NCBI RefSeq assembly: GCF_900102815.1 | Contig: NZ_FNGF01000002.1 | Location: 682,001-746,000, forward strand | Direction of reading: 5' to 3' | Length of the DNA: 64,000 bases | DNA from: Glycomyces sambucus | GTDB taxonomy: Bacteria > Actinomycetota > Actinomycetes > Mycobacteriales > Micromonosporaceae | In this document: positions 7,837-16,657 of the stretch, in pieces | Position numbering within the stretch: the stretch's first letter is position 1 | How the letters are laid out: each line of letters begins with the position of its first letter | Translations under genes and position numbers: made by a program | Notes under the pieces: generated by a model | What the model saw: the letters and a program-made list of their open reading frames with translations, nothing else | Told to the model about the DNA's origin: nothing | Databases searched by the model: none

Positions 7837-8940
7837 GTGTCCGTCATCAGCACCCGCGCCCTCAACCGCACCCTGCTCGCCCGCCAGCTCCTCACCGAGC
7901 GGGTGGCGCTCGCGCCGCTCGCCGCCATCGAGCACCTGGTGGCGATGCAGGGGCAGCATCCGAACAGCCCGTACATCGGCCTGTGGACCCGGTTGGCGCC
8001 CTTCGCGCACGACGACCTCGCGGCGCTGCTGCGGGACGGGCGGGCCGTGCGGTCGCTGACGCTGCGGCGCACGGTGCATGTCTCGTCGGCCGCGGACTAC
8101 GCGTGGGTGCGCCCGGCGGTGCAGCCGGTCGTGGCGACCGCGCTCAAGTCCTCTTATTACGCGAGCGAGATCGAGGGGCTCGACCTCGACGAGCTCACCC
8201 GCGCCGGGCGGGAGATCCTGGCCGGGAGCACGTTGACGCGCAAGGAGTTCGGGCGGCTGCTCGCCGAGCGGTTCCCCGGGCGCCACGCCGGCCGGCTCGC
8301 CGACACCGTCGAGGTGACGGCGGCGCTGACGCACGCGGCGCGCAACGGCGCCTGGGGCGGCTGGCGCCACCCGAGCAACGTGGCCGTGGCGCTCGCCGAG
8401 GAGCAGACCGGGGTGCCGATGCGCGAGGACCGGGACCTGGACGGGCTGATCCGGCGCTACCTCGCGGCGTTCGGGCCCGCGAGCGTCATGGACGCGCAGG
8501 CGTGGTCGGGCCTGACGCGGCTGCGCGAGCGGTTCGACGCGATGCGGCCCTCGCTGCGGGTCCTCAAGGGCGAGAACAGCACCGAGCTGTTCGACCTCCC
8601 GGACGGCGTGCTCGCCGACGCGGACGGGGAGGTGCCGGTGCGGTTCCTGCCCGCGTTCGACAACGCGCTCCTGGGCCACCGGGACCGCACCCGCGTCATC
8701 AGCGACGAGGACCGCAAGCGCTATGCCGCAGGCGCGGCCGGGGGCGTCCCGATGGTCCTGGTCGACGGGTTCGCGGCCGCCACGTGGACCGTCGCGGGCA
8801 CCGAGGTGACGGTGACCCCGACGCGCCCGCTCGCCGACGCGGACGCCGCGGCCGTCGCCGCCGAGGGCGCGCGGCTCCTCGACTTCATCGCCCCGGACGA
8901 CCCCGACCGGCGCCTGGTCCTCGCCGACCCGGTGTCCTAG
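7837..8940 (+). CDS. Winged-helix HTH_42/AlkZ-like DNA-binding protein
   Basis: The 367-residue protein belongs to the winged-helix HTH_42 family that includes the DNA-crosslink glycosylases AlkZ and YcaQ. Near residue 40 it has LVAMQGQHPNSPYIGLWTRL, where QGQ sits at the position of the catalytic Q-x-Q motif of AlkZ-type enzymes. Downstream segments such as LTLRRTVHVSSAADY, FLPAFDNALLGHRDR and TWTVAG are typical of the family. GTG 7837 (VSVISTRALNRTLLARQ) is chosen because the open frame upstream is antisense to the phosphotransferase gene. The predicted role is repair of bulky or crosslinked bases, but many uncharacterised members exist and glycosylase activity is inferred from the family only. 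Confidence 0.75.
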   Translation: MSVISTRALNRTLLARQLLTERVALAPLAAIEHLVAMQGQHPNSPYIGLWTRLAPFAHDDLAALLRDGRAVRSLTLRRTVHVSSAADYAWVRPAVQPVVATALKSSYYASEIEGLDLDELTRAGREILAGSTLTRKEFGRLLAERFPGRHAGRLADTVEVTAALTHAARNGAWGGWRHPSNVAVALAEEQTGVPMREDRDLDGLIRRYLAAFGPASVMDAQAWSGLTRLRERFDAMRPSLRVLKGENSTELFDLPDGVLADADGEVPVRFLPAFDNALLGHRDRTRVISDEDRKRYAAGAAGGVPMVLVDGFAAATWTVAGTEVTVTPTRPLADADAAAVAAEGARLLDFIAPDDPDRRLVLADPVS

Positions 8941-8948
8941 CGTCCTGA

Positions 8949-8991
8949 ACCTGTTCGGCCGCATGGGGGATGGGCCCTCGGCCGAACAGGT
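8949..8991 (+). terminator. Hairpin after the AlkZ-like gene
   Basis: A perfect 13-bp inverted repeat (ACCTGTTCGGCCG at 8949-8961 and its complement at 8979-8991) encloses a 17-base loop, starting nine bases after the stop codon. The position fits a terminator; there is no U-tract. Confidence 0.6.
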
Positions 8992-9112
8992 GGTTTCGGT
9001 GACGGAAAGCAGCACTGCCGTCACTCGACCGGCACGGCGCCTCCCGCGCCGCTCGCGCCACCGGCGGCGGCCCGCCGCAGTCGGCGGTTTCGCCTATCGT
9101 CCATTGAGGGGC

Positions 9113-9208
9113 GTGCACGGTCGTGCCAGCGCACTGTCGTCCAGGTGCCCTGTCGACCCCGTGCCCTGTTGTCCGAGTGCACCGTCGTCCGAATGCCCTG
9201 CCGTGGAG
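9113..9208. repeat. 16-bp tandem repeat array upstream of the SUKH-like gene
   Basis: Six units of exactly 16 bp follow one another without gaps: the best conserved are GTGCCCTGTCGACCCC (9145), GTGCCCTGTTGTCCGA (9161) and GTGCACCGTCGTCCGA (9177). The last unit runs into the ribosome-binding site GGAGGA of the gene starting at 9219. The array has no spacers, so it is not CRISPR. Confidence 0.85.
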
Positions 9209-9218
9209 GAGTCGAGGG

Positions 9219-9758
9219 ATGAGCATGCGCGCCCTCCGGGAGTACGTCAAGGCGTGGGGGCCCGACAACGTGGTCCGCTTCCCGCGCAGCCGCTGGATGC
9301 GCGAGTTCGCCGCGCCCGCCCGCGCGTACCCCGACGTGGACCTCCTGCCGGTCGACATGTCCGCGGTCTACACCGGCTACCTCACCGGGCGGCACGAGCT
9401 GTTCTCCCGCATCGACCTCGAACGCGGGCCCGCCGTCACGCTCAGGCTGCTGGTGGTGGGCGCGGTGCCCGCCGACCCCGAGGCGACCCTGTTCTGCCTC
9501 GACACCGCCTCCGGCCGCGTCCTCATGCTCGGCGTCCGGGACGGCACCCTCGAACTCGTCAACGCGAGCTTCAAGGCGCTCAGCGAGTTCCTGTACCACT
9601 TCGCGGAGTTCGTCAACCAGGACACGGGCCGCGCCGGGCGCGCCCGGCGCGCCGCGGTCCTGCGCAGCACGCTCGCGAAGATCGACCCGGCCGCGTTCGC
9701 CGACCCCGAGTCGTGGTGGTCGGTGACGTTCACGCAGCTGGAGTACCGCATCCCCTGA
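9219..9758 (+). CDS. SUKH-4-like immunity family protein
   Basis: The 179-residue protein resembles the SUKH-4 (SMI1/KNR4-related) family, members of which are antidotes to polymorphic toxins or general regulators in actinomycetes. The supporting part is the central beta-rich region, with an ILxLDTASGRV-type strand (LFCLDTASGRVLML) followed by LELVNASFKALSEFL and an aromatic helix. ATG 9219 is chosen for the GGAGGA site eight bases upstream; the in-frame ATG at 9123 would translate the tandem repeat and is rejected. No toxin gene is adjacent: the neighbours are an AlkZ-like protein and an MFS exporter. It is therefore an orphan immunity-like gene, and the family assignment is moderate. Confidence 0.6.
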   Translation: MSMRALREYVKAWGPDNVVRFPRSRWMREFAAPARAYPDVDLLPVDMSAVYTGYLTGRHELFSRIDLERGPAVTLRLLVVGAVPADPEATLFCLDTASGRVLMLGVRDGTLELVNASFKALSEFLYHFAEFVNQDTGRAGRARRAAVLRSTLAKIDPAAFADPESWWSVTFTQLEYRIP

Positions 9759-9856
9759 GCGGCCCGCGGCGTGGGAATCCCGCTCGCCGACCGCCCCGAT
9801 CCGCAGTACGCTTCCGACGGCCTTCCCGGCGCCTCACGGACAGGGCCCCTGTCCCC

Positions 9857-11110
9857 ATGCCCGCCAGCGCTGCCCCCGCAGCCGACGCGAACGAGGTGCC
9901 CGTGTCCGGACCGTCCCCGGTGAAACCCTCCGACTTCGACCGCCGCTCCGTGGCCGCGCTCGTCGCGCTCGCCGTGGCGGCGTTCTGCTACGTGACCGTG
10001 GAGACCGTCCCCGTCGGGCTCCTCGGCGAGATCGCCCGGGACCTGGACGTGACGCAGTCGCAGGTGGGCCTGCTCGTCACCGCCTACAGCGTCACCGTCG
10101 CGGTGCTCACGCTGCCGCTGGTGAAGCTCGTCGCCCGGGTGCCGCGGCGCCCGCTCCTGCTGGCGCTCATGGCCGTCATGATCGTCGCGACCGCCGGTTC
10201 CGCGGCGGCCTCGGCGTACGGGATGCTGTTCGCCGCGCGGATCGCGACCGCGCTGAGCCAGGCCGTGTTCTGGGGCGTCGTCGGGCCCGTGGCGGCCGGG
10301 ATGTTCCCCGTCCGCGTGCGCGGCCGGGTCATGGCCGTGGTCTACACCGGCGGCTCGATCGGCCCGATGCTCGGCGTCCCCGGCGCCACCTGGATCGGCC
10401 AGCGCGCCGGCTGGCCGGTCACGTTCCTGGCGATCGCGGCGATGGGCCTGGTCGCGTTCGCGACCCTCCTGGCGGCGCTGCCCGCCGAGCCGACCCGCAA
10501 CGAGCACGCCGGGCGCGGCACCACGCCGGACGCGCGCCGGTTCGCGCTGGTGCTGGCGACGACGGTGCTCTCGGTGGCGGGGTTCTTCGCGGTCTACACG
10601 TACACCTCGACGATCATCACGGCCGTGGCCGGGATGTCGGCGGCGATGCTCGGGCCGCTGCTGCTCATGCGCGGGCTCGCCGACTTCGGCGGCATCGCGG
10701 CGGGCGGGGTCCTCACCGACCGGAGCCAGCGCCTGGCCGTGACGCTGCCGCTGGTCCTGCTTGCCTCGATATTCGCGGCGCTGTGGGCGTTCGGGGCCGG
10801 GCCGTGGGTGACCGGCGGTGTGATCGTGCTGACGGGCCTGTCGATGGGCATGTTCAGCCCCGCGCTCCAGAACCGGGTCATGGAGTTCGCGCCGGGGAGC
10901 ACCGACACGGCCTCGGCCGCGAACTCGGTGGCGTTCAACGTCGGGATCGCCCTGGGCTCCTCGATCGGCGGGCTCACCCTGACCCACGCGGGGGCGGGCC
11001 ACATCGCCCTCACCGGCGCCCTCTTCGCCGCGGCGGCGGTCGTGACGAGCATCCTCACCACCGATCCGGCGCGCGTGCCGCGGGAGGCGGCGGGCGCCGC
11101 CGCTCGGTAG
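9857..11110 (+). CDS. MFS transporter, sugar/drug efflux (DHA1) type
   Basis: The 417-residue protein has twelve predicted membrane helices and the DHA1 pattern of AraJ/SetA/CmlR-like exporters: ETVPVGLLGEIARDLDVTQS at helix 1, the loop between helices 2 and 3 (LVARVPRRPLLL), and the helix-5 antiporter motif around YTGGSIGPMLGVPGATWIG. It is likely a proton-driven exporter of sugars or hydrophobic compounds. ATG 9857 is used; GTG 9902 in the same frame would remove 15 residues of Ala/Pro-rich leader and is equally possible. It appears to be a single-gene unit. The substrate is unknown. Confidence 0.85.
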   Translation: MPASAAPAADANEVPVSGPSPVKPSDFDRRSVAALVALAVAAFCYVTVETVPVGLLGEIARDLDVTQSQVGLLVTAYSVTVAVLTLPLVKLVARVPRRPLLLALMAVMIVATAGSAAASAYGMLFAARIATALSQAVFWGVVGPVAAGMFPVRVRGRVMAVVYTGGSIGPMLGVPGATWIGQRAGWPVTFLAIAAMGLVAFATLLAALPAEPTRNEHAGRGTTPDARRFALVLATTVLSVAGFFAVYTYTSTIITAVAGMSAAMLGPLLLMRGLADFGGIAAGGVLTDRSQRLAVTLPLVLLASIFAALWAFGAGPWVTGGVIVLTGLSMGMFSPALQNRVMEFAPGSTDTASAANSVAFNVGIALGSSIGGLTLTHAGAGHIALTGALFAAAAVVTSILTTDPARVPREAAGAAAR

Positions 11111-11124
11111 CGGGTGGGGCTCGG

Positions 11125-11152
11125 CCACACGGGTCGGGCGAGAATTGTGTGG
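11125..11152. promoter_or_regulatory. Dyad CCACAC-N16-GTGTGG upstream of 3-hydroxybutyrate dehydrogenase
   Basis: The arms CCACAC (11125-11130) and GTGTGG (11147-11152) are separated by 16 bases and end ten bases before the predicted -35 box. A dyad with the same arm type and spacing occurs between the thiolase and acetoacetyl-CoA synthetase genes at 16549-16576, suggesting a shared regulator. Confidence 0.45.
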
Positions 11153-11162
11153 GGCGGTCACA

Positions 11163-11191
11163 TGGTCAGGCGGGGGGTGCGTCCCTAGCAT
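11163..11191 (+). promoter_or_regulatory. Predicted promoter, probably giving a leaderless mRNA
   Basis: TGGTCA (11163-11168), a 17-base spacer and TAGCAT (11186-11191) form a sigma-70-like promoter. The -10 box ends eight bases before the ATG at 11200 and no ribosome-binding site is present, so transcription probably starts at or next to the initiation codon. Confidence 0.5.
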
Positions 11192-11199
11192 TTACCTGC

Positions 11200-11979
11200 A
11201 TGAATACCGTAACACCCGCTGCGGCGGGCGCGTCCGCGGCCGACGGGGTCCTGTCCGGACGGACGGCGCTGGTGACCGGCGCCGGGTCCGGGATCGGGCG
11301 GGCGTGCGCGGTCGCGCTCGCCGCGGCCGGGGCGCACGTCCACGCCGTCGACCGCGACGCGGACTCGGTCACCGAGGTCGCGCACGCGGTCGGCGGGCGG
11401 GCCCACGTGGTCGACCTGGCGGACCTGCCGGCGATCGGCGGGCTCCCCGGCGAGATCGACGTCCTGGTCAACAACGCGGGCTTCCAGCACGTGGCGCCGC
11501 TCGGCGAGTTCCCGCCGGAGCGGTTCGAGCTCATGCACCGCGTCATGGTCACCGCGCCCCTGCTGCTCATGCAGCGGTGCCTGCCGCACATGAAGAGCGC
11601 GGGCTGGGGCCGGATCGTGAACGTCTCCAGCGTGCACGGCCTGCGCGCCAGCGCGAACAAGGCCGGGTACGTCGCGGCCAAGCACGCCCTGGAGGGCCTG
11701 AGCAAGGTCGCCGCGATCGAGGGCGCCCCGCATGGGATCACCAGCAACTGCGTCAACCCCGGCTACGTGCGCACGCCGCTGGTCGAACGCCAGCTCGACG
11801 ACCTCGCGGCCGGAGGCACCGCGGATCCGCTCGCGTCGGTGCTGCTCGACCGGACCCCGGTCAAGCGACTGCTGGAGGCCGAGGAGGTCGCCGCGGCCGT
11901 GCTGTGGCTGTGCGGCCCCGGCGGCGGCTTCGCGACCGGCTCCTCCCTCACGCTCGACGGCGGCTGGACCGCCAACTAG
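11200..11979 (+). CDS. 3-hydroxybutyrate dehydrogenase (SDR family)
   Basis: The 259-residue short-chain dehydrogenase oxidises (R)-3-hydroxybutyrate to acetoacetate with NAD. It shows the cofactor motif TGAGSGIG, NNAG, and the active site serine with YVAAKHALEG (Tyr-x3-Lys). Residues that define this substrate group are also present: FQHVAPL after NNAG, SVHGLRAS around the catalytic Ser, and NPGYVRTPLVERQ near the end. ATG 11200 is used; the first 16 residues are an Ala-rich lead-in. The gene begins the ketone-body cluster and is followed after 33 bases by an MHS transporter. A leaderless promoter and an upstream dyad are listed separately. Confidence 0.88.
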   Translation: MNTVTPAAAGASAADGVLSGRTALVTGAGSGIGRACAVALAAAGAHVHAVDRDADSVTEVAHAVGGRAHVVDLADLPAIGGLPGEIDVLVNNAGFQHVAPLGEFPPERFELMHRVMVTAPLLLMQRCLPHMKSAGWGRIVNVSSVHGLRASANKAGYVAAKHALEGLSKVAAIEGAPHGITSNCVNPGYVRTPLVERQLDDLAAGGTADPLASVLLDRTPVKRLLEAEEVAAAVLWLCGPGGGFATGSSLTLDGGWTAN

Positions 11980-12012
11980 CCCCTTCCGCCCCCTACCAGA
12001 ACAGGTACGCCC

Positions 12013-13347
12013 ATGACCGACACCGCCCTCACTCCCTCACCGGTCGACAAGCGCCGCAACGGCATCGGCCGCATCGTCACCGCCAGCCTGGTCGGCACCA
12101 CCGTGGAGTGGTACGACTTCTTCCTGTACGGCTCGGCCGCCGCGCTGGTGTTCAACACCGCGTTCTTCCCCACCGACGACCCGTTGACGGGCACGCTCAT
12201 CGCGTTCCTCAGCTACGCGATCGGCTTCCTCGCCCGCCCGCTCGGCGGCCTCGTCTTCGGGCACTTCGGCGACAGGCTCGGCCGCAAGAAGCTCCTGGTG
12301 CTCAGCCTGCTGCTCATGGGCGGCGCCACGTTCGCGATGGGCCTGCTGCCCACCTACGCGATGATCGGGGCCGCCGCACCGATCCTGTTGACGACCCTGC
12401 GCCTGGTCCAGGGCTTCGCCCTCGGCGGCGAGTGGGGCGGCGCGGTGCTCATCGTCTCCGAGCACGGCGGCGCGAGGCACCGCGGGTTCTGGGCCTCGTG
12501 GCCGCAGGCCGGGGCGCCCGGCGGGAACCTGCTCGCCACGGGCGTGCTCGCGCTGCTGGCCGTGGTCCAGTCCGAGGAGGCGTTCCTCGCCTGGGGCTGG
12601 CGCGTGCCGTTCCTGCTCTCGGGGGTCCTGGTCGTCATCGGCCTGTGGATCCGCATCTCGGTGTCGGAGTCGCCGGTGTTCCTCGCCGCGCAGGCCGCGA
12701 AGGCCGGGCGCGGGACGAAGGAGCGCCCGCCGATCGTGGAGGTGTTCCGCACCGGCTGGCGCGAGGTGCTCGGCGCGATCGGGCTCCGGTTCGGCGAGAA
12801 CGTCTCGTACTACATCCTCACGGCGTTCGTGCTCGTCTACGTGACGGTGCAGCTGGAGCTGCCGAAGAGCCTCGCCTTGAACGCGGTGCTCATCGCCTCG
12901 GCGGTCCACTTCGTGACGATCCCGCTGTGGGGCGCGCTGTCGGACCGGATCGGGCGGCGGGCGGTCACGCTCGTGGGCGCGATCGGCATGGCCGCGTGGG
13001 CGTTCGCGTTCTTCACGCTGGTGGACTCCGGGGAGTTCTGGACCGTGACGCTCTCGGTGACCGTGGGCCTCTTGTTCCACGGCGCGATGTACGGCCCGCA
13101 GGCGGCGTTCGTGTCGGAGCTGTTCGACACCCGGGTGCGCTACTCGGGCGCGGCGATCGGGTCGCAGCTCGCGTCGATCGTGGCCGGGGCGCTGGCGCCG
13201 ATCGTCGCGGTGAAGCTCCTGGCCGACTCCGGGTCCTCGACGCCGGTCTCGGTGTACCTGTGCGCCGCGGCGGTGGTCACCGCGATCACGGCGGCGGTCA
13301 TCCGCGAGACCCGGGGCCGCGACCTGACCAGCGACGTCAGGGCGTAG
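12013..13347 (+). CDS. MHS-family MFS metabolite:H+ symporter
   Basis: The 444-residue protein is a metabolite:H+ symporter of the MHS subfamily (relatives carry shikimate, proline/betaine, alpha-ketoglutarate and other organic acids). Helix 1 contains the subfamily hallmark GTTVEWYDFFLYG, and the helix 2-3 loop reads GHFGDRLGRKKLLV. Twelve membrane segments are predicted. Its place between 3-hydroxybutyrate dehydrogenase and the regulator makes uptake of 3-hydroxybutyrate or acetoacetate the natural inference. It starts 33 bases after the dehydrogenase stop and is followed after 45 bases by the regulator, consistent with one operon. Confidence 0.88.
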   Translation: MTDTALTPSPVDKRRNGIGRIVTASLVGTTVEWYDFFLYGSAAALVFNTAFFPTDDPLTGTLIAFLSYAIGFLARPLGGLVFGHFGDRLGRKKLLVLSLLLMGGATFAMGLLPTYAMIGAAAPILLTTLRLVQGFALGGEWGGAVLIVSEHGGARHRGFWASWPQAGAPGGNLLATGVLALLAVVQSEEAFLAWGWRVPFLLSGVLVVIGLWIRISVSESPVFLAAQAAKAGRGTKERPPIVEVFRTGWREVLGAIGLRFGENVSYYILTAFVLVYVTVQLELPKSLALNAVLIASAVHFVTIPLWGALSDRIGRRAVTLVGAIGMAAWAFAFFTLVDSGEFWTVTLSVTVGLLFHGAMYGPQAAFVSELFDTRVRYSGAAIGSQLASIVAGALAPIVAVKLLADSGSSTPVSVYLCAAAVVTAITAAVIRETRGRDLTSDVRA

Positions 13348-13392
13348 CTACACTCGGACGAGCCCGCCCCCTGTACGGAAAGAAGCCCTCCC

Positions 13393-15309
13393 GTGTCCCC
13401 TGAGCGCGACGACGACGGCGTCGGCCCCGCGGCCGAGGCGCTGCTGCGGCTCATCGGCCTCATCGCGGCGGACACCCCGGAGGACGACCTCGCCGGCCCG
13501 GCCCGGGACCTCAAGCGGTCCCGGGCCTCGGCCGCGGCGGTGGCGGCGGTCGAGGACGCGACGACCGCGGCGCTGCGGATCAGGCGGACCCTGGCGCAGC
13601 GGCGGCGCCGCGAGGCCGAGCTGGCGGCCCTGTTCGACACCGCGGGCGACCTGGCCGCGCTGCGGAACCTCGACTCGGTCCTGCGGGCCATCGTCCACCG
13701 GGCCCGGACGCTCCTGGGCGCGGACCTGTCCTACATCGCGCTCCAGGACCTCGAGGCCGGGGACACGTTCATGCGGGTCACCGACGGGTCGGTGTCCGCG
13801 AAGTTCCAGCAGCTGCGCCTGGGCATGGGCGAGGGCCTGGGCGGGCTGGTCGCGGAGACGGCGCTGCCGTACGCGAGCACCGACTACCGGGTGGACTCGC
13901 GGTTCCACCACACCGAGCGGATCGACGCGGCCGTCACCGAGGAGGGCGTCCACGGGATCGTGGGCGTCCCGATGCGCGTGGGCGAGCAGGTCATCGGGGT
14001 GCTGTTCGCCGCGGACCGGGCGCCGCGCGGCTTCGCGCCCGACGACATCGCGATGCTCGTGTCGCTCGCGAACCACGCCGCGGTCGCCATCGAGAGCGTC
14101 CGGCAGCTGGAGGAGGCCCGGCAGGCGCTGCGCGAGCGCAGCCGCGCGGCCGAGACCTCCGCGCGGCTGAACGGCGCCCTGCGGCGGGCCGCCGACGCGC
14201 ACGACCGGCTGACGGGCTTGGTGCTCTCCGGCGGCGAGGTCGCCGACCTCGCCTCGCAGACCGCCGAGCTGTTCGCCGGGACGATCGGGATCTACGACGC
14301 CGAGGGCGCCGAACTCGCCCGCGCCGGGGAGGGCGGGGTCCGGTTCGCGGCCGAGGGGGTCGACGGCTCGCAGGCGTGCCGGGGCGCGGTCCTCGCCGAG
14401 GGCCTGTGGGTGTGCGCGGTCATGGCGGGCCCTGAGCCCTTGGGCAGCATCGTGCTCGGGGGCCGGCCCGATCTCGGGGAGGCCGACCGGCAGCTGTTCG
14501 AGCGGGCCGCGCTGGTGACCGCGCTGCTGCTGCTCCTTCGCCGGTCCGTGGCCGACGCGGAGGACCGCGTGCGCGGGGAGCTGCTGGACGACCTGCTCAC
14601 CGACGCGGGGCGGCGGCGCAGCGGCGGATCGAGCCTGCGGCTGCGCGCCGGGAAGCTCGGCATCGACCTGCACCGGCCGCACGCGGTGTTCGTCCTCGAC
14701 TGCGACGCCGCCGCCGGGCCCCGGACCGCCTCGGAGGCCAAGCGGCACGCCCGGTCCGAGGGCGGGCTGGCCGGGGGCAGGGACGGCAGGCCGGTCCTGC
14801 TGCTGCCCGCGGACGAGCCCGGCGAGCGGGCCGCGAAGCTCGCCACCGCGTTCGGGCGCGTCGCCGGGCGGCCGGTCACCGTGGGCGCGTCGGCGGCCGT
14901 GGACGACCCCGAGCGCCTGCCGGAGGCGTACGCCGAGGCCGTGCGGTGCGCCGAGGCCATGCTCACGCTGGGCCGCCGGGGCGAGGGCGCGTGCATGGAG
15001 CAGCTGGGCTTCATCGGCGTCCTGCTCGGCGAGTCGGGCACGGACGCGTTCGTGCGCCGCACCATCGGGCCGCTCCTGGACTACGACGCGCGGCGCGGCA
15101 CGGACCTGACGGGGACGCTGGAGGCGTACTACGCCGCGGGCGGGCACCTCGCGAAGACCAAGGCCGCCTTGAACGTCCACATCAACACGGTCTCGCAGCG
15201 GCTCGACCGGGTCGCGGCCGTCCTGGGCCGGGACTGGAACTCCCCCGCGCGGTCGCTGGAGGTCCAGCTCGCGCTGCGGGTGCACCGGCTCTCGGGCGCC
15301 GGGCGCTGA
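13393..15309 (+). CDS. GAF-domain PucR/CdaR-type transcriptional regulator
   Basis: The 638-residue regulator starts with a helical region, followed by a GAF sensor domain (about residues 85-245; segments LLGADLSYIALQDLEAGDTF and GIVGVPMRVGEQVIGVLFAA). A central domain comes next, then a C-terminal PucR-type helix-turn-helix (residues about 570-625: YYAAGGHLAKTKAALNVHIN, then TVSQRLDRVAAVLG). Proteins of this type, next to SDR and organic-acid transport genes, usually control that catabolic set, here ketone-body use; this is inferred. The start is the GTG at 13393, 45 bases after the transporter. The stop codon lies in the loop of a terminator hairpin. Confidence 0.85.
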   Translation: MSPERDDDGVGPAAEALLRLIGLIAADTPEDDLAGPARDLKRSRASAAAVAAVEDATTAALRIRRTLAQRRRREAELAALFDTAGDLAALRNLDSVLRAIVHRARTLLGADLSYIALQDLEAGDTFMRVTDGSVSAKFQQLRLGMGEGLGGLVAETALPYASTDYRVDSRFHHTERIDAAVTEEGVHGIVGVPMRVGEQVIGVLFAADRAPRGFAPDDIAMLVSLANHAAVAIESVRQLEEARQALRERSRAAETSARLNGALRRAADAHDRLTGLVLSGGEVADLASQTAELFAGTIGIYDAEGAELARAGEGGVRFAAEGVDGSQACRGAVLAEGLWVCAVMAGPEPLGSIVLGGRPDLGEADRQLFERAALVTALLLLLRRSVADAEDRVRGELLDDLLTDAGRRRSGGSSLRLRAGKLGIDLHRPHAVFVLDCDAAAGPRTASEAKRHARSEGGLAGGRDGRPVLLLPADEPGERAAKLATAFGRVAGRPVTVGASAAVDDPERLPEAYAEAVRCAEAMLTLGRRGEGACMEQLGFIGVLLGESGTDAFVRRTIGPLLDYDARRGTDLTGTLEAYYAAGGHLAKTKAALNVHINTVSQRLDRVAAVLGRDWNSPARSLEVQLALRVHRLSGAGR

Positions 15310-15319
15310 GCCCGGCGCC
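15295..15319. terminator. Bidirectional hairpin whose loop holds the stop codon
   Basis: A perfect 10-bp stem (GGCGCCGGGC at 15295-15304, complement at 15310-15319) has a 5-base loop that contains the TGA of the PucR-type regulator. It lies between two convergent genes and probably terminates both transcripts. Confidence 0.65.
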
Positions 15320-15327
15320 GACCCGTG

Positions 15328-16500
<1,173 letters not shown>

Positions 16501-16548
16501 GGGGCAGATCCTAGTATGTGAGACGTCTTCGGTGCCATGGTCCGGAGT

Positions 16549-16576
16549 CCCACACTTTCGGCCGCCGGTATGTGGG
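16549..16576. promoter_or_regulatory. Dyad CCCACA-N16-TGTGGG between thiolase and acetoacetyl-CoA synthetase
   Basis: The arms lie at 16549-16554 and 16571-16576 with a 16-base spacer, the same geometry and nearly the same sequence as the dyad before 3-hydroxybutyrate dehydrogenase (11125-11152). It is a candidate binding site of the cluster's regulator. Confidence 0.45.
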
Positions 16577-16604
16577 CGCGGGCCACTGCGGTTCGGCCGC
16601 CGGT
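16557..16604. repeat. 13-bp direct repeat in the divergent promoter region
   Basis: TTCGGCCGCCGGT occurs identically at 16557-16569 and 16592-16604, 35 bases apart (start to start). The first copy overlaps the dyad at 16549. It may be a second regulatory element for the thiolase or synthetase gene. Confidence 0.55.
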
Positions 16605-16657
16605 TCGGGGAGACTGGTCACCGGACCGGAGGCGGTCCCCATCGAAGGAGGCAGTGC

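Noticed and set aside
9113-9208. Possible CRISPR array
   Set aside because: The units are 16 bp, contiguous, without spacers, and imperfect. The same holds for 49743-49854 and 62792-62881.
9123-9218. N-terminal extension of the SUKH-like protein
   Set aside because: It would translate the tandem repeat, has no ribosome-binding site and lacks family similarity; GGAGGA supports ATG 9219.
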